Shown here one piece after another: positions 34,867 to 44,000 of a stretch of 64,000 bases of DNA. Origin of the DNA: an uncultured Flavobacteriaceae bacterium. Its GTDB lineage: Bacteria > Bacteroidota > Bacteroidia > Flavobacteriales > Flavobacteriaceae. Below the pieces are notes generated by a model. The model worked only from the letters and a program-made list of their open reading frames with translations. It ran no database searches and was not told the DNA's origin. Location: NCBI GenBank assembly GCA_947500385.1, contig CANMSA010000011.1, positions 62,001 through 126,000 on the forward strand, in the 5' to 3' direction. Made by a program: the position numbers and the translations under genes. The stretch's first letter is position 1; each line of letters opens with the position of its first letter.

Positions 34867-35994
34867 ATGAAACTATTCGACGTATACCCCTTATATGATG
34901 TTACTCCGGTCTCGGCAAACGGCCTTGTGGTTACCGATGAAAAAGGACAGGAATATCTTGATTTGTATGGAGGCCATGCCGTAATATCCATTGGGCATTC
35001 CCATCCGCATTACACGCGACGTTTAAAGGAACAACTAAATCAAATCGGTTTCTATAGTAATGCGGTTCAAAACCCTTTACAAGAGCAATTGGCCAATAAA
35101 TTAGGCATGCTCTCCGGCTGCGAAGACTACAATTTATTTTTATGCAATTCAGGTGCGGAAGCAAACGAGAATGCCCTAAAGGTCGCTTCCTTCAAAACAC
35201 AAAAATCGAAGGTGATCGCCTTTAAAAATGGATTTCATGGTCGCACCTCCGCCGCCGTAGCCGCGACCGACAATCAGAAAATAAATGCCCCTATTAACAA
35301 ACAACAAAAAGTAAGTTTCTTGCCATTGAATAACTTGGCGGCCTTTCAAAAAGAAATTCAAAAGGGCGATGTTTGTGCGGTTATTTTGGAAGCAATTCAA
35401 GGAGTCGGTGGTTTAGATGAGCCCACCACCGATTTTTATAGAAGCGTGGCCGTACTCTGTAAAGCCTGGAAGGTCATTTTGATTGCCGATGAGGTACAAT
35501 CAGGATTTGGGCGTAGTGGAACTTTTTTTGCCTTTCAGCAGCACGGTATCCTACCCGATATTATCAGCATCGCAAAAGGTATGGGAAACGGTTTTCCCGT
35601 GGGCGGTATCTTAATACACAAACATATTAAAGCCAGCCATGGTATGTTGGGCACTACATTTGGGGGGAACCACCTGGCCTGCGCGGCCACCTTGGCCGTG
35701 TTGGAAGTGTTGGAGCAAGAAAACCTAGTCGAAAACGCGGCGAATCTAGGAGCGTATTTCATTGAAAAGGCAACGGACATTCCGCAGGTGAAAAAAATCA
35801 AAGGACGCGGATTGATGCTGGGTCTGGAATTTGATTTTGAAGTCGCCGAGTTGCGCAAAAAATTGATTTATGAGCACCATATTTTCACCGGCGGTGCTAA
35901 AAACAAAAAAGTACTTCGCATCTTACCGGCACTGACTATTCAGAAAACACAACTTGATTTATTTTTTAACACCTTAAAAACGGCACTACGGTGA
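34867..35994 (+). CDS. argD: Acetyl(acyl)ornithine aminotransferase
   Basis: 375 residues, class III PLP aminotransferase. It has YLDLYGGHAVISIGHSHP near the N terminus, SGAEANENALK, LIADEVQSGFGRSGTFFA with the PLP-ring Asp, and IAKGMGNGFPVGG with the PLP-binding Lys. It transaminates acylglutamate semialdehyde to acylornithine. The stop overlaps the GTG start of proA (GTGA). Confidence 0.95.
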   Translation: MKLFDVYPLYDVTPVSANGLVVTDEKGQEYLDLYGGHAVISIGHSHPHYTRRLKEQLNQIGFYSNAVQNPLQEQLANKLGMLSGCEDYNLFLCNSGAEANENALKVASFKTQKSKVIAFKNGFHGRTSAAVAATDNQKINAPINKQQKVSFLPLNNLAAFQKEIQKGDVCAVILEAIQGVGGLDEPTTDFYRSVAVLCKAWKVILIADEVQSGFGRSGTFFAFQQHGILPDIISIAKGMGNGFPVGGILIHKHIKASHGMLGTTFGGNHLACAATLAVLEVLEQENLVENAANLGAYFIEKATDIPQVKKIKGRGLMLGLEFDFEVAELRKKLIYEHHIFTGGAKNKKVLRILPALTIQKTQLDLFFNTLKTALR

Positions 35995-37190
35995 GCAAGC
36001 AACTACATATTTCCCGGCGAAACCAGGTTTTATCCTTAATGGCTCAATATATTATCAAGGAGGCACCAAGTATATTGGCTGCCAACAAAAAGGATATGGA
36101 TGCCTATCAGGGAGAGGATATTGCAATGCGCGATCGCTTAAAAGTCGATAAAAGCAAAATCATGGGCATGGTCGAATCCTTGCGACAGTTGGCCACCGAA
36201 CCCGACCCCCTGGGAGTGGAACGATTTGGTTTCACCCATGAAAACGGGATGCAGGTCAGTAATAAGACAGCTCCTTTTGGGACCATATTGATTATCTACG
36301 AATCAAGGCCCGATGTCACCATCGAAGCGGCCGGTATTGCCTTTAAATCGGGCAACAAAATACTTTTAAAAGGGGGAAAGGAATCATTGCATAGTAATTT
36401 GGTATTGGTAGGATTGTGGCATAGGGCCTTGGCGCAAGCCGATTGTTCATTAGATTGGGTACAGTATTTAGAATTTAACCGTACACAAACACAAACTTTC
36501 CTCCAGAAACCCTCACAAACCGTAGACCTCATTATCCCCAGAGGCGGGGAACGACTTATCGATTTCGTAAAAAAACATGCTACCTGCCCTGTTATCGTAA
36601 GTGGGCGCGGAAACAATTTTATGTATATCCATGGAGAAGCAGATTTGGAAATGGCCCTTGATATCATTATGAATGCCAAAACCACGAAAATCTCTGCCTG
36701 TAATGCCCTGGACAAAGTTTTAATAGCCGCCGATTTACCAAGAAAGCAAGCGTTCTTAGCTCGTTTGGTTCAAGAATTGACCAAAAAAGAGATTACGATA
36801 TTGGTAGATGATCAACTGCTCGATTTAGAAGGGACCCTACCCATGGCAAATGAGGAAGTATGGTTCGAAGAATTTTTGGATAACAAAATTGTACTGGGCC
36901 AAGTATCCGAACTACCCGAAGCGATCAACAAAATAAATACATATGGGGGAGGCCACTCCGCAGCGATTATTACGGCAAACAGCGAAACAGCGGAAACCTT
37001 TATGAATGCGATAGATGCCGCAGCCGTTTACCATAATGCCTCGACCCGTTTTACCGACGGAGGGCAGTTCGGGCTTGGTGGCGAGCTTGCAATCGGCACC
37101 GACAAATTACATCAAAGAGGTCCCATTGGACTTCAGCATCTGGTCACGAACAAGTGGTATGTGAAAGGAACCGGACAAGTACGCAACTAG
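35991..37190 (+). CDS. proA: Glutamate-5-semialdehyde dehydrogenase (gamma-glutamyl phosphate reductase)
   Basis: 399 residues, starting at GTG 35991, which overlaps the argD stop by 4 bases. Signatures are YESRPDVTIEAAGIAFKSGN, IPRGGERLIDFVK, and ISACNALDKVLI with the catalytic cysteine; VYHNASTRFTDGGQFGLG follows near the C terminus. It works with ProB to make glutamate semialdehyde, which cyclises to the ProC substrate. It is placed before proB, the reverse of the proBA order in many bacteria. Confidence 0.95.
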   Translation: MSKQLHISRRNQVLSLMAQYIIKEAPSILAANKKDMDAYQGEDIAMRDRLKVDKSKIMGMVESLRQLATEPDPLGVERFGFTHENGMQVSNKTAPFGTILIIYESRPDVTIEAAGIAFKSGNKILLKGGKESLHSNLVLVGLWHRALAQADCSLDWVQYLEFNRTQTQTFLQKPSQTVDLIIPRGGERLIDFVKKHATCPVIVSGRGNNFMYIHGEADLEMALDIIMNAKTTKISACNALDKVLIAADLPRKQAFLARLVQELTKKEITILVDDQLLDLEGTLPMANEEVWFEEFLDNKIVLGQVSELPEAINKINTYGGGHSAAIITANSETAETFMNAIDAAAVYHNASTRFTDGGQFGLGGELAIGTDKLHQRGPIGLQHLVTNKWYVKGTGQVRN

Positions 37191-37217
37191 TAGCAACTCC
37201 CTTTTCAAAAAAATAGC

Positions 37218-37985
37218 ATGGGTAAAAAAAGAATACTTCTTAAAATAGGGACCAACACACTGACCAAAGAGACGGAGCATATTTCGAGAGGAAAAATCGA
37301 GGATATTGGTCGGCAAATTGCCAAACTGAAGGACCACTACGAGTTTATCATTGTAAGTTCGGGAGCCATTGCCGCCGCAAAACAATTCGTAAAACTGGAA
37401 CACAACGGGGAAGAAATTAATGTTAAACAAGCATTGGCCGCTATCGGCCAACCTCATTTAATGCGAATTTTTCAAGAAAATTTCAGGGAATTGGGACTCT
37501 TCACCTCGCAGTGTCTTTTGTCTTATTCCGACTTTGAACAACTCGATTCCAAAAAAAACATTCGAAATACGATTGACGTGCTCGTAGCCAATAATTGCAT
37601 TCCGATTATCAACGAGAACGATACCGTCTCCACCGAAGAAATACAGTTCGGGGACAACGATAAATTGGCAGCGCTCGCCGCTTCACTACTACAAGCAGAT
37701 CTGTTGTTGATAGCGACCAATACCGATGGTATTTATACCAAGGCGTCAATAGATCAGGAAAAACCGGTGACAATTACCTCCCTATCGGATATCCACATGT
37801 TAAAACAGGAGATAAGCTCCGAGAAATCGTCCCATGGAACCGGGGGAATGAAATCAAAAATAGAGGCAGCGACCATAGCGCAAAAAGCCTTGATCGAGAC
37901 TTGGATCGTTAACGGATTGCCTGACAATTTTATCATAGACGCGTTAAACGGAAAAGCGAACTGCACCAAAATAACCATCAAATGA
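37218..37985 (+). CDS. proB: Glutamate 5-kinase, short form without PUA domain
   Basis: 255 residues. It has the amino-acid-kinase start RILLKIGTNTLTKE, VSSGAIAAAKQF, INENDTVSTEEIQFGDNDKLAALAA and the late GTGGMKSKIEAA. E. coli ProB is about 367 residues with a C-terminal PUA domain; that domain is absent here, and the protein ends with the kinase fold. In E. coli ProB the PUA domain affects proline feedback properties, so regulation may differ (inference). The stop overlaps the argF' ATG by 4 bases (ATGA). Confidence 0.94.
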   Translation: MGKKRILLKIGTNTLTKETEHISRGKIEDIGRQIAKLKDHYEFIIVSSGAIAAAKQFVKLEHNGEEINVKQALAAIGQPHLMRIFQENFRELGLFTSQCLLSYSDFEQLDSKKNIRNTIDVLVANNCIPIINENDTVSTEEIQFGDNDKLAALAASLLQADLLLIATNTDGIYTKASIDQEKPVTITSLSDIHMLKQEISSEKSSHGTGGMKSKIEAATIAQKALIETWIVNGLPDNFIIDALNGKANCTKITIK

Positions 37986-38917
37986 ATTACCTCTCCATTC
38001 AAGATATAGACCATTTGCCTACCTGGGTCGATGAAGCAAGAAAACTCAAATCGGCGCCGAGAGCGCATCGGCCGTTGGGAGCAGGAAAGACCCTCTGCCT
38101 TTTGTTCTTCAATAACAGCTTGCGCACCCGTCTGAGCACACAAAAAGCAGCTATGAACCTAGGGATGGAAGTGATGGTAATGAATTTTGGAACAGAAGGT
38201 TGGGCGCTTGAATACGGCGATGGCACCATCATGGATCAGGGAAAATCGGAACATATCAAAGAAGCAGCACAGGTGGTGTCCCAATTTTGTGATATCGTCG
38301 CCATCCGTGCATTCGCCACCCTAACCGATAAGCAAAAAGACGAAGCCGAATTGGTACTTAATGGCTTTGTTAAATACGCGGGCATTCCGGTCCTAAATAT
38401 GGAAAGTTCTGTTGGCCATCCCTTACAGGCATTGGCGGATGCAATTACCATTGCAGAGCAAAAAAACAAGGAAAGGCCCAAGGTCGTACTCTCATGGGCA
38501 CCACACCCAAAAGCGCTGCCACATGCAGTTGCCAATTCATTTGTGCAAATGATGCAGCTTCAGGAGGCCGATTTCGTAATCACTCATCCCAAGGGGTATG
38601 AGTTGAATCCTGAAATCACCAAAAATGTTCCCATTGAGTATGACCAAGAAAAGGCCCTCAAAGGCGCCGATTTCGTCTATGTAAAAAACTGGAGTAGCTA
38701 TTCCGATTATGGAGCGATCTTACATCAAGATTCCAGTTGGATGGTTACCAAGAAAAAACTTGCGACTGCGCAATTAATGCATTGCCTACCGGTACGAAGA
38801 AATGTGGTACTATCCGACGACGCCCTCGACAGCGATCGGTCGTTGGTGATAACACAGGCAAATAACAGAACCTATGCAGCACAATTGGTATTAAAAAAAA
38901 TAATTGAACACTTATAA
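37982..38917 (+). CDS. argF': N-acyl-L-ornithine carbamoyltransferase (ArgF' type)
   Basis: 311 residues. The carbamoyl-phosphate site reads NSLRTRLSTQ (about 44-53) instead of the STRT of ordinary ornithine carbamoyltransferases, and HCLPVRRNVVLSD (near 266) matches the acylornithine carbamoyltransferase branch. Bacteroides ArgF' uses N-succinylornithine and Xanthomonas uses N-acetylornithine; the two differ at one loop residue. The loop here reads QGKSEHIKEA, which I cannot assign safely to either. The product is an N-acylcitrulline, later deacylated by the M20 enzyme downstream. Confidence 0.9.
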   Translation: MNYLSIQDIDHLPTWVDEARKLKSAPRAHRPLGAGKTLCLLFFNNSLRTRLSTQKAAMNLGMEVMVMNFGTEGWALEYGDGTIMDQGKSEHIKEAAQVVSQFCDIVAIRAFATLTDKQKDEAELVLNGFVKYAGIPVLNMESSVGHPLQALADAITIAEQKNKERPKVVLSWAPHPKALPHAVANSFVQMMQLQEADFVITHPKGYELNPEITKNVPIEYDQEKALKGADFVYVKNWSSYSDYGAILHQDSSWMVTKKKLATAQLMHCLPVRRNVVLSDDALDSDRSLVITQANNRTYAAQLVLKKIIEHL

Positions 38918-38918
38918 T

Positions 38919-39695
38919 ATGACGACGCTAGCGATTGTAAAAATTGGAGGCAACGTACTAGAAAACGAGGAGGAACTCTCAAAGTTCCTCACCTACTTTT
39001 CAGCGCTAAAAGGGGCCAAAGTATTGGTACATGGCGGCGGCAAACTTGCTACCCAAATGGCGACCAGCTTGGGTATTGCATCAAAAATGGTCGATGGGCG
39101 GCGAATTACCGACGCTGCTTCCCTAGAGGTTATTACCATGGTATATGCAGGACTGACCAATAAAAATGTCGTTGCAAAACTACAGGCAAGAGGTTGCAAT
39201 GCCATCGGCCTAACAGGAGCCGACGGGAACACTATTCAGGCGCATAAAAGGCCGGTCAAAGACATCGATTATGGGTTTGTCGGGGATGTTGACGGTATCG
39301 ACCCCACTATCATTTCAGCACTATTGAACGCTGGTCTCTGTCCGGTTTTTTGTGCTATGACACATGATGGAAATGGACAATTATTGAATACCAACGCAGA
39401 TACGATCGCTGCTGAGATAGCCATCGGTATGAGCCGTCTTTTTGAAACCTGTTTATATTATTGTTTTGAAAAAAAAGGGGTTTTGATGGATATTACGGAC
39501 GAAGATTCGGTAGTAAAATACATTGACACGAACAAGTACCGACAACTACTGGAGCAGGGTGTTATTGCAGACGGAATGTTGCCAAAACTAACTAATTGTT
39601 TTCATGCCCTGAACCAGAAGGTGCACCAAGTCTGTATTGGAGATATTTCAATGATCAACAAAGAATCGGATCTATTCACAACTATAACTTTATGA
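38919..39695 (+). CDS. argB: Acetyl(acyl)glutamate kinase
   Basis: 258 residues from the ATG at 38919. This start follows the argF' stop by one base and gives the family N terminus (TLAIVKIGGNVLENEEEL); an in-frame ATG at 38904 would overlap argF'. It has LVHGGGKLATQMA, DGRRITD, LTGADGN and the late DGMLPKL, all diagnostic of ArgB. It phosphorylates N-acylglutamate. The stop overlaps the next start (ATGA). Confidence 0.95.
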   Translation: MTTLAIVKIGGNVLENEEELSKFLTYFSALKGAKVLVHGGGKLATQMATSLGIASKMVDGRRITDAASLEVITMVYAGLTNKNVVAKLQARGCNAIGLTGADGNTIQAHKRPVKDIDYGFVGDVDGIDPTIISALLNAGLCPVFCAMTHDGNGQLLNTNADTIAAEIAIGMSRLFETCLYYCFEKKGVLMDITDEDSVVKYIDTNKYRQLLEQGVIADGMLPKLTNCFHALNQKVHQVCIGDISMINKESDLFTTITL

Positions 39696-40789
39696 TGATG
39701 GAGCAATCACTGCTTACTGAAAAAGCACTAAACCTATTAAAGCAACTAATAGCCATACGGTCTTTTTCTGAGGAAGAGGATGAAACAGCCGCCGCGATTC
39801 AAAATTGGTTCACGGCCTTTGATATTCCGTACGAACGGATCAACAATAATGTCTTTGCAAAGAACAAATGTTGGGATGAGCAAAAACCGACACTCCTCCT
39901 AAACTCGCACCACGATACGGTAAAGCCTAATAAAGCATATACCCGGGACCCTTTTCACCCGCATATAGAGGATGGGAAATTATACGGCTTGGGCAGTAAT
40001 GATGCGGGTGGGGCATTGGTGTCTTTGATTGCTACGTTCACCCATTTTTACAATTCCGAGAACCTGAATCACAACATCCTAATGGTGGCCTCCGCAGAGG
40101 AGGAGAATGCTGGAAAAAACAGTCTTAGGGGCCTTTTGCCAGATCTCCCAAAAATTGATGTGGCCATTGTTGGCGAACCTACCTTAATGCAACTGGCCAT
40201 TGCCGAAAAAGGCCTGGTCGTTTTTGACGCAACGGTCAAAGGAACACCTTCACATGCCGCACACCCGAATACAAACAACGCCATTTACAACACCATATCG
40301 GTCTTGGAATGGTTCAAAAATTATAGGTTTGAAAAAGAATCCGAGGCCCTAGGCGCCGTAAAAATGACCGTGACTCAAATAAATGCGGGAAGCCAACATA
40401 ATGTGGTGCCTGCACAAGTTGATTTGGTGGTTGACGTACGCGTAAATGACCAGTACAGCAATCAAGAGATTGCCGACCTTCTAAAAAACGAAGCACCCTG
40501 TGAGTTGAAAGAACGCGGTCTTAAACTAAATTCTTCTGCAATAGCCAAAGACCATGCTTTGGTAAAATCAGGTATTGCGCTGGGGCGAGAGACCTATGGT
40601 TCTCCAACCCTTTCGGACCAAGCGGCTTTAACATGTCAATCCTTAAAACTGGGGCCGGGGGACAGTACCCGTTCCCACTCGGCCGATGAATTTATTTACG
40701 TACGCGAAGTAGAAGAAGGAATCGATTTGTATATTAAATTATTAAAAGGATTTTTACATAAGACTAAGAAAGAAGATATAAATTCATGA
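39692..40789 (+). CDS. argE: M20 family deacylase, N-acetyl(acyl)ornithine/citrulline deacetylase
   Basis: 365 residues from the first of three ATGs at 39692/39695/39698; the first overlaps the argB stop. It carries the metal-binding NSHHDTVKPN (His and Asp), GLGSNDAGGAL, SAEEENAGKNS with the catalytic and metal-binding Glu pair, and a dimerisation domain with GTPSHAAHPNTNNA. It removes the acyl group at the ornithine/citrulline stage, which with ArgF' means acylcitrulline to citrulline. DapE-type activity is a less likely alternative given the context. Confidence 0.9.
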   Translation: MMMEQSLLTEKALNLLKQLIAIRSFSEEEDETAAAIQNWFTAFDIPYERINNNVFAKNKCWDEQKPTLLLNSHHDTVKPNKAYTRDPFHPHIEDGKLYGLGSNDAGGALVSLIATFTHFYNSENLNHNILMVASAEEENAGKNSLRGLLPDLPKIDVAIVGEPTLMQLAIAEKGLVVFDATVKGTPSHAAHPNTNNAIYNTISVLEWFKNYRFEKESEALGAVKMTVTQINAGSQHNVVPAQVDLVVDVRVNDQYSNQEIADLLKNEAPCELKERGLKLNSSAIAKDHALVKSGIALGRETYGSPTLSDQAALTCQSLKLGPGDSTRSHSADEFIYVREVEEGIDLYIKLLKGFLHKTKKEDINS

Positions 40790-40849
40790 GTTTTGAACGG
40801 CTCTTCGAATATTTTACGTCTTACATCTAACAAATTTAAATTAAGGGGG

Positions 40850-40867
40850 TTCCCGCTTTCACGGGAA
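40850..40867. repeat. REP-like palindrome TTCCCG-N6-CGGGAA before argH
   Basis: A perfect 6+6 inverted repeat with CTTTCA loop in the 98-base gap between argE and argH. The sequence around it is close to a widespread intergenic palindrome whose minus-strand translation gives SRESGNP. It is the only gap in the operon holding such an element; it could form an mRNA hairpin 20 bases before the argH start. Confidence 0.5.
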
Positions 40868-40887
40868 AGTCCATAAATATCATTTTT

Positions 40888-42165
40888 ATGAAACTCTGGG
40901 ACAAAGGTTTTAGTACAGATCAAAAAATAGACCGTTTTACCGTGGGCGACGATCGCGCATTGGACCTCTTTTTAGCCAAGTATGATGTCATCGCCTCTTC
41001 GGCCCATGCGAAAATGTTGGGTAAAATTGGTTTACTTACCCCACAGGAAACCACTGACCTGGTAAACGAACTAGCTAAAATCGGAAAGACCATCGAAGCC
41101 GGAACGTTTACGATAGAAGATACTTTTGAGGACATGCATTCGAAAATAGAATTTCTTCTAACGGAAAAACTGGGCGATACCGGGAAGAAAATTCACACCG
41201 CCCGATCTCGAAACGACCAAGTGTTGGTGGCAATGCACCTCTACCTCAAAGACGAACTCACCGAAATTAAGGCACAGACCAAAACGTTGTTCAATCTCTT
41301 AATGGACTTAGCAGAACAGCATAAAGACATATTGCTCCCGGGCTATACCCACTTGCAAATTGCCATGCCCTCTTCCTTCGGACTTTGGTTTTCTGCCTAT
41401 GCGGAAAGCTTGATCGATGACCTATACTTTATCGAGGCAGCATATAAGATTGCCGACCAAAATCCGTTGGGAAGCGCCGCCGGCTACGGTAGTTCATTTC
41501 ATATCGACCGAAGTTTTACCACCAAGGAAATGCGATTCACCACCTTAAAGTACAATGTGGTCGCCGCTCAAATGGGACGTGGCAAAGTAGAAAAAGCCGC
41601 GGCTTACGGGATGGCGAATATTGGGGCCACTCTTTCTAAAATGGCCATGGATATCTGCCTCTATATGAGTCAAAACTTTGATTTTATTTCTTTCCCGGAC
41701 GAGCTTACCACAGGTAGTAGTATTATGCCACACAAGAAAAATCCCGATGTATTTGAATTGGTGCGAGGAAAATGCAACAAATTGCAGGCCGTTCCCAACC
41801 AACTCACTTTGGTCATCAATAATCTGCCGAGCGGGTATCACAGAGATCTTCAATTGGTCAAAGAAATTATTATACCGGCCATACAGGATGTTAAGGCGTG
41901 CTTGGAAATTTTGACCTTTAGCCTCAGGGAAATAAAGGTAAACAATGCAATTTTGGAAGATCCAAAATACGACTACCTTTTTAGTGTAGATACGTTGAAT
42001 GAATTGGTTCAGAAGGGCATGCCCTTTAGAGATGCCTACAAACAAATGGGGCAGGAAATTGAAGCGGGTACCTTTACCCCCAAAAAAGATATCGCACATA
42101 CCCATGAAGGCAGTATCGGCAATCTTTGCCTGGCAGGGATTCGAGAAAAAATGGAAAAAAGCTAA
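40888..42165 (+). CDS. argH: Argininosuccinate lyase
   Basis: 425 residues. It starts MKLWDKGFSTDQKIDRFTVG, contains IHTARSRNDQVL and TGSSIMPHKKNPDVFELVRG, the fumarase/lyase superfamily signature, and the catalytic Ser loop is intact. It splits argininosuccinate to arginine and fumarate. It is the last gene of the block and the only one without coupling to its neighbour (98-base gap with a palindrome). No clear terminator follows. Confidence 0.96.
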   Translation: MKLWDKGFSTDQKIDRFTVGDDRALDLFLAKYDVIASSAHAKMLGKIGLLTPQETTDLVNELAKIGKTIEAGTFTIEDTFEDMHSKIEFLLTEKLGDTGKKIHTARSRNDQVLVAMHLYLKDELTEIKAQTKTLFNLLMDLAEQHKDILLPGYTHLQIAMPSSFGLWFSAYAESLIDDLYFIEAAYKIADQNPLGSAAGYGSSFHIDRSFTTKEMRFTTLKYNVVAAQMGRGKVEKAAAYGMANIGATLSKMAMDICLYMSQNFDFISFPDELTTGSSIMPHKKNPDVFELVRGKCNKLQAVPNQLTLVINNLPSGYHRDLQLVKEIIIPAIQDVKACLEILTFSLREIKVNNAILEDPKYDYLFSVDTLNELVQKGMPFRDAYKQMGQEIEAGTFTPKKDIAHTHEGSIGNLCLAGIREKMEKS

Positions 42166-42258
42166 TTTCACGGTTTACAGGGAAATAGGAAAACAAGAAA
42201 CGATGGACTTTTGCATAGAGAAGATTCATTTTTTATTTTTACCTAATGCCCTGAAAAG

Positions 42259-43881
42259 ATGACTACACCGCTACACGCCCTTTTTTTTCTGTTGTTTTTT
42301 TGTTCCGCGGGCTTTTCCCAACAAGAAAAAAAGGTTATTACGGAAGCTACCCCTGAAGAACGCGCGACGTCAATGCTGGTGCTGCTACAAAAACACTACG
42401 GGGAAGGGGAATATCAATTACATAAGACCTATAGCGATTCACTCTTATCCGTGGCAAAGGAATACGAACTTCCTAAAATGCATGTATTGGCATTAGTAAA
42501 CCAAGCAGTGTACTTCAACAACAGAAACAATAGAAACAAGGCGATTGCCTTGTATCATGACGCTTTGGAGCAATGCAAGCGAATTCCAGAAGATTTTCGC
42601 TCGAAAACGGTGGTATTGGTAAACATGGGGAATACCTACAATAACATTGGTTCCTACGAAAAGGCCATCCAGACTATGAAAAAAGTGCTTGTTGTGGCCG
42701 ATAGCACCGAAAATTCTAGCAGAGTGAAGGCGGCAGCGCTAATTGGGTTGGCAAATAATTATGCCGAACTGGGCAACTTTGAAAAGACCCTTGAATATGC
42801 AGATCGTGCCAAAACCCTGGGCGAAGAAACTGAGAACGATGCTATTCTGGCTTCCGCATTGAACAACCTTATCGATGCGCATTTAAATTTGAAACAGTAC
42901 GATAAAGCCCTGGCATTAAGTGAAAAGGCCCAACAAATGCCCCTACTCGAAAAGCCCACAAAAAAAAGAGGATGGTTGTTATTGAATACGGGTATTGCGA
43001 ATTACCATTTAAACCACACGGCAACCGCACTGAACTACTTTCAAGCTTGCACGGAATTGGCCAAAGAAAAGGGCCTTTTGGAGATTGAAATGTACGGGCA
43101 TGAATACTTGGCCAAGGTGTACGAAAGGCAAGAAGATTACAAGGCATCCTATGCTTCTCAAAAGGAGTATTCCGCCTTACGGGAGAAATACTTAAACGAT
43201 AAAAAAAATGCCTCCGATGCTGATTTAAAAAATGACCTTGCCCTGAAGGATGAAAAAATAGAAGAAAGCGAAGAGGCCTTGCTGGCCCTTTCGAACGGTG
43301 GAAAACAAAAGGTATTTTTAGGAATCGCCTTGCTGGTTGCCTTGGGCGGTCTGTTCTTCTTGTATAAGAAGCGAACCAAACGTACTAATTCCGAACCGGG
43401 AAATTTAAGCCCTCAACTTGCCAATGTGGTGCAAAGCACCTCAGTAAACCAACAGATAAGTTCGCAGCTGACGACAACCCTGGGCGGTAGTGATGAAGCT
43501 TCTTTAAAACCGTATAAAAATTCTTCCCTAACCCCTGCCCTTCGAGAAGAATACAAAGAAAAAATTCTTTCTTTTATGCAGCAAGAAAAACCCTTTCTTG
43601 ATGCTGACCTAAATCAGTCAGATCTCGCTGCAATGCTTCATATAAGCAGTCATCATTTTTCAGAAGTGCTGCATTACGGTTTTGCGCAAAATTTCTACAA
43701 TTTTATCAATTCGTATCGAGTGGTTGAAGCCCAAAATCTGATGAAACATCAGCAATACAAGGATGCGAAAGTTATCGCAATTGCCTTTGATTCAGGTTTC
43801 AAAAGTAAAACTTCCTTTAACCGGGTGTTCAAAAAACATACGGGACAGACCCCATCCGAATATCGCAACATAGACTCCTAG
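42259..43881 (+). CDS. TPR-transmembrane-AraC one-piece regulator
   Basis: 540 residues. A signal peptide (about 1-20, ending CSAGFSQ) is followed by a periplasmic region of six to seven tetratricopeptide-like repeats (about 28-290; VNMGNTYNNIGSYEKAIQTM is typical). A coiled-coil stretch (295-345) leads to one membrane helix (about 353-370, FLGIALLVALGGLFFLY). The cytoplasmic end has an AraC-type DNA-binding domain (about 440-535: SDLAAMLHISSHHFSEVL, then AIAFDSGFKSKTSFNRVFKKHTGQTPSEYR). Such membrane-bound regulators are common in Flavobacteriia. It immediately precedes the large surface protein and may control it. Confidence 0.88.
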   Translation: MTTPLHALFFLLFFCSAGFSQQEKKVITEATPEERATSMLVLLQKHYGEGEYQLHKTYSDSLLSVAKEYELPKMHVLALVNQAVYFNNRNNRNKAIALYHDALEQCKRIPEDFRSKTVVLVNMGNTYNNIGSYEKAIQTMKKVLVVADSTENSSRVKAAALIGLANNYAELGNFEKTLEYADRAKTLGEETENDAILASALNNLIDAHLNLKQYDKALALSEKAQQMPLLEKPTKKRGWLLLNTGIANYHLNHTATALNYFQACTELAKEKGLLEIEMYGHEYLAKVYERQEDYKASYASQKEYSALREKYLNDKKNASDADLKNDLALKDEKIEESEEALLALSNGGKQKVFLGIALLVALGGLFFLYKKRTKRTNSEPGNLSPQLANVVQSTSVNQQISSQLTTTLGGSDEASLKPYKNSSLTPALREEYKEKILSFMQQEKPFLDADLNQSDLAAMLHISSHHFSEVLHYGFAQNFYNFINSYRVVEAQNLMKHQQYKDAKVIAIAFDSGFKSKTSFNRVFKKHTGQTPSEYRNIDS

Positions 43882-44000
43882 CCAATTACATACGGCTCTA
43901 AAAACAGGTTCCACTCGTCCGAATGGTACCTAGTAAGCACAATCTGCCACTCAATTTTTCGTTAATTCCATTCAAGTCGTTTAATCCTATGTCCCCAACC

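Noticed and set aside
41545-42171. Minus-strand open frame of 208 codons opposite argH
   Set aside because: It lies wholly antisense to a certain gene; its sequence has no domain pattern and its codons mirror argH.
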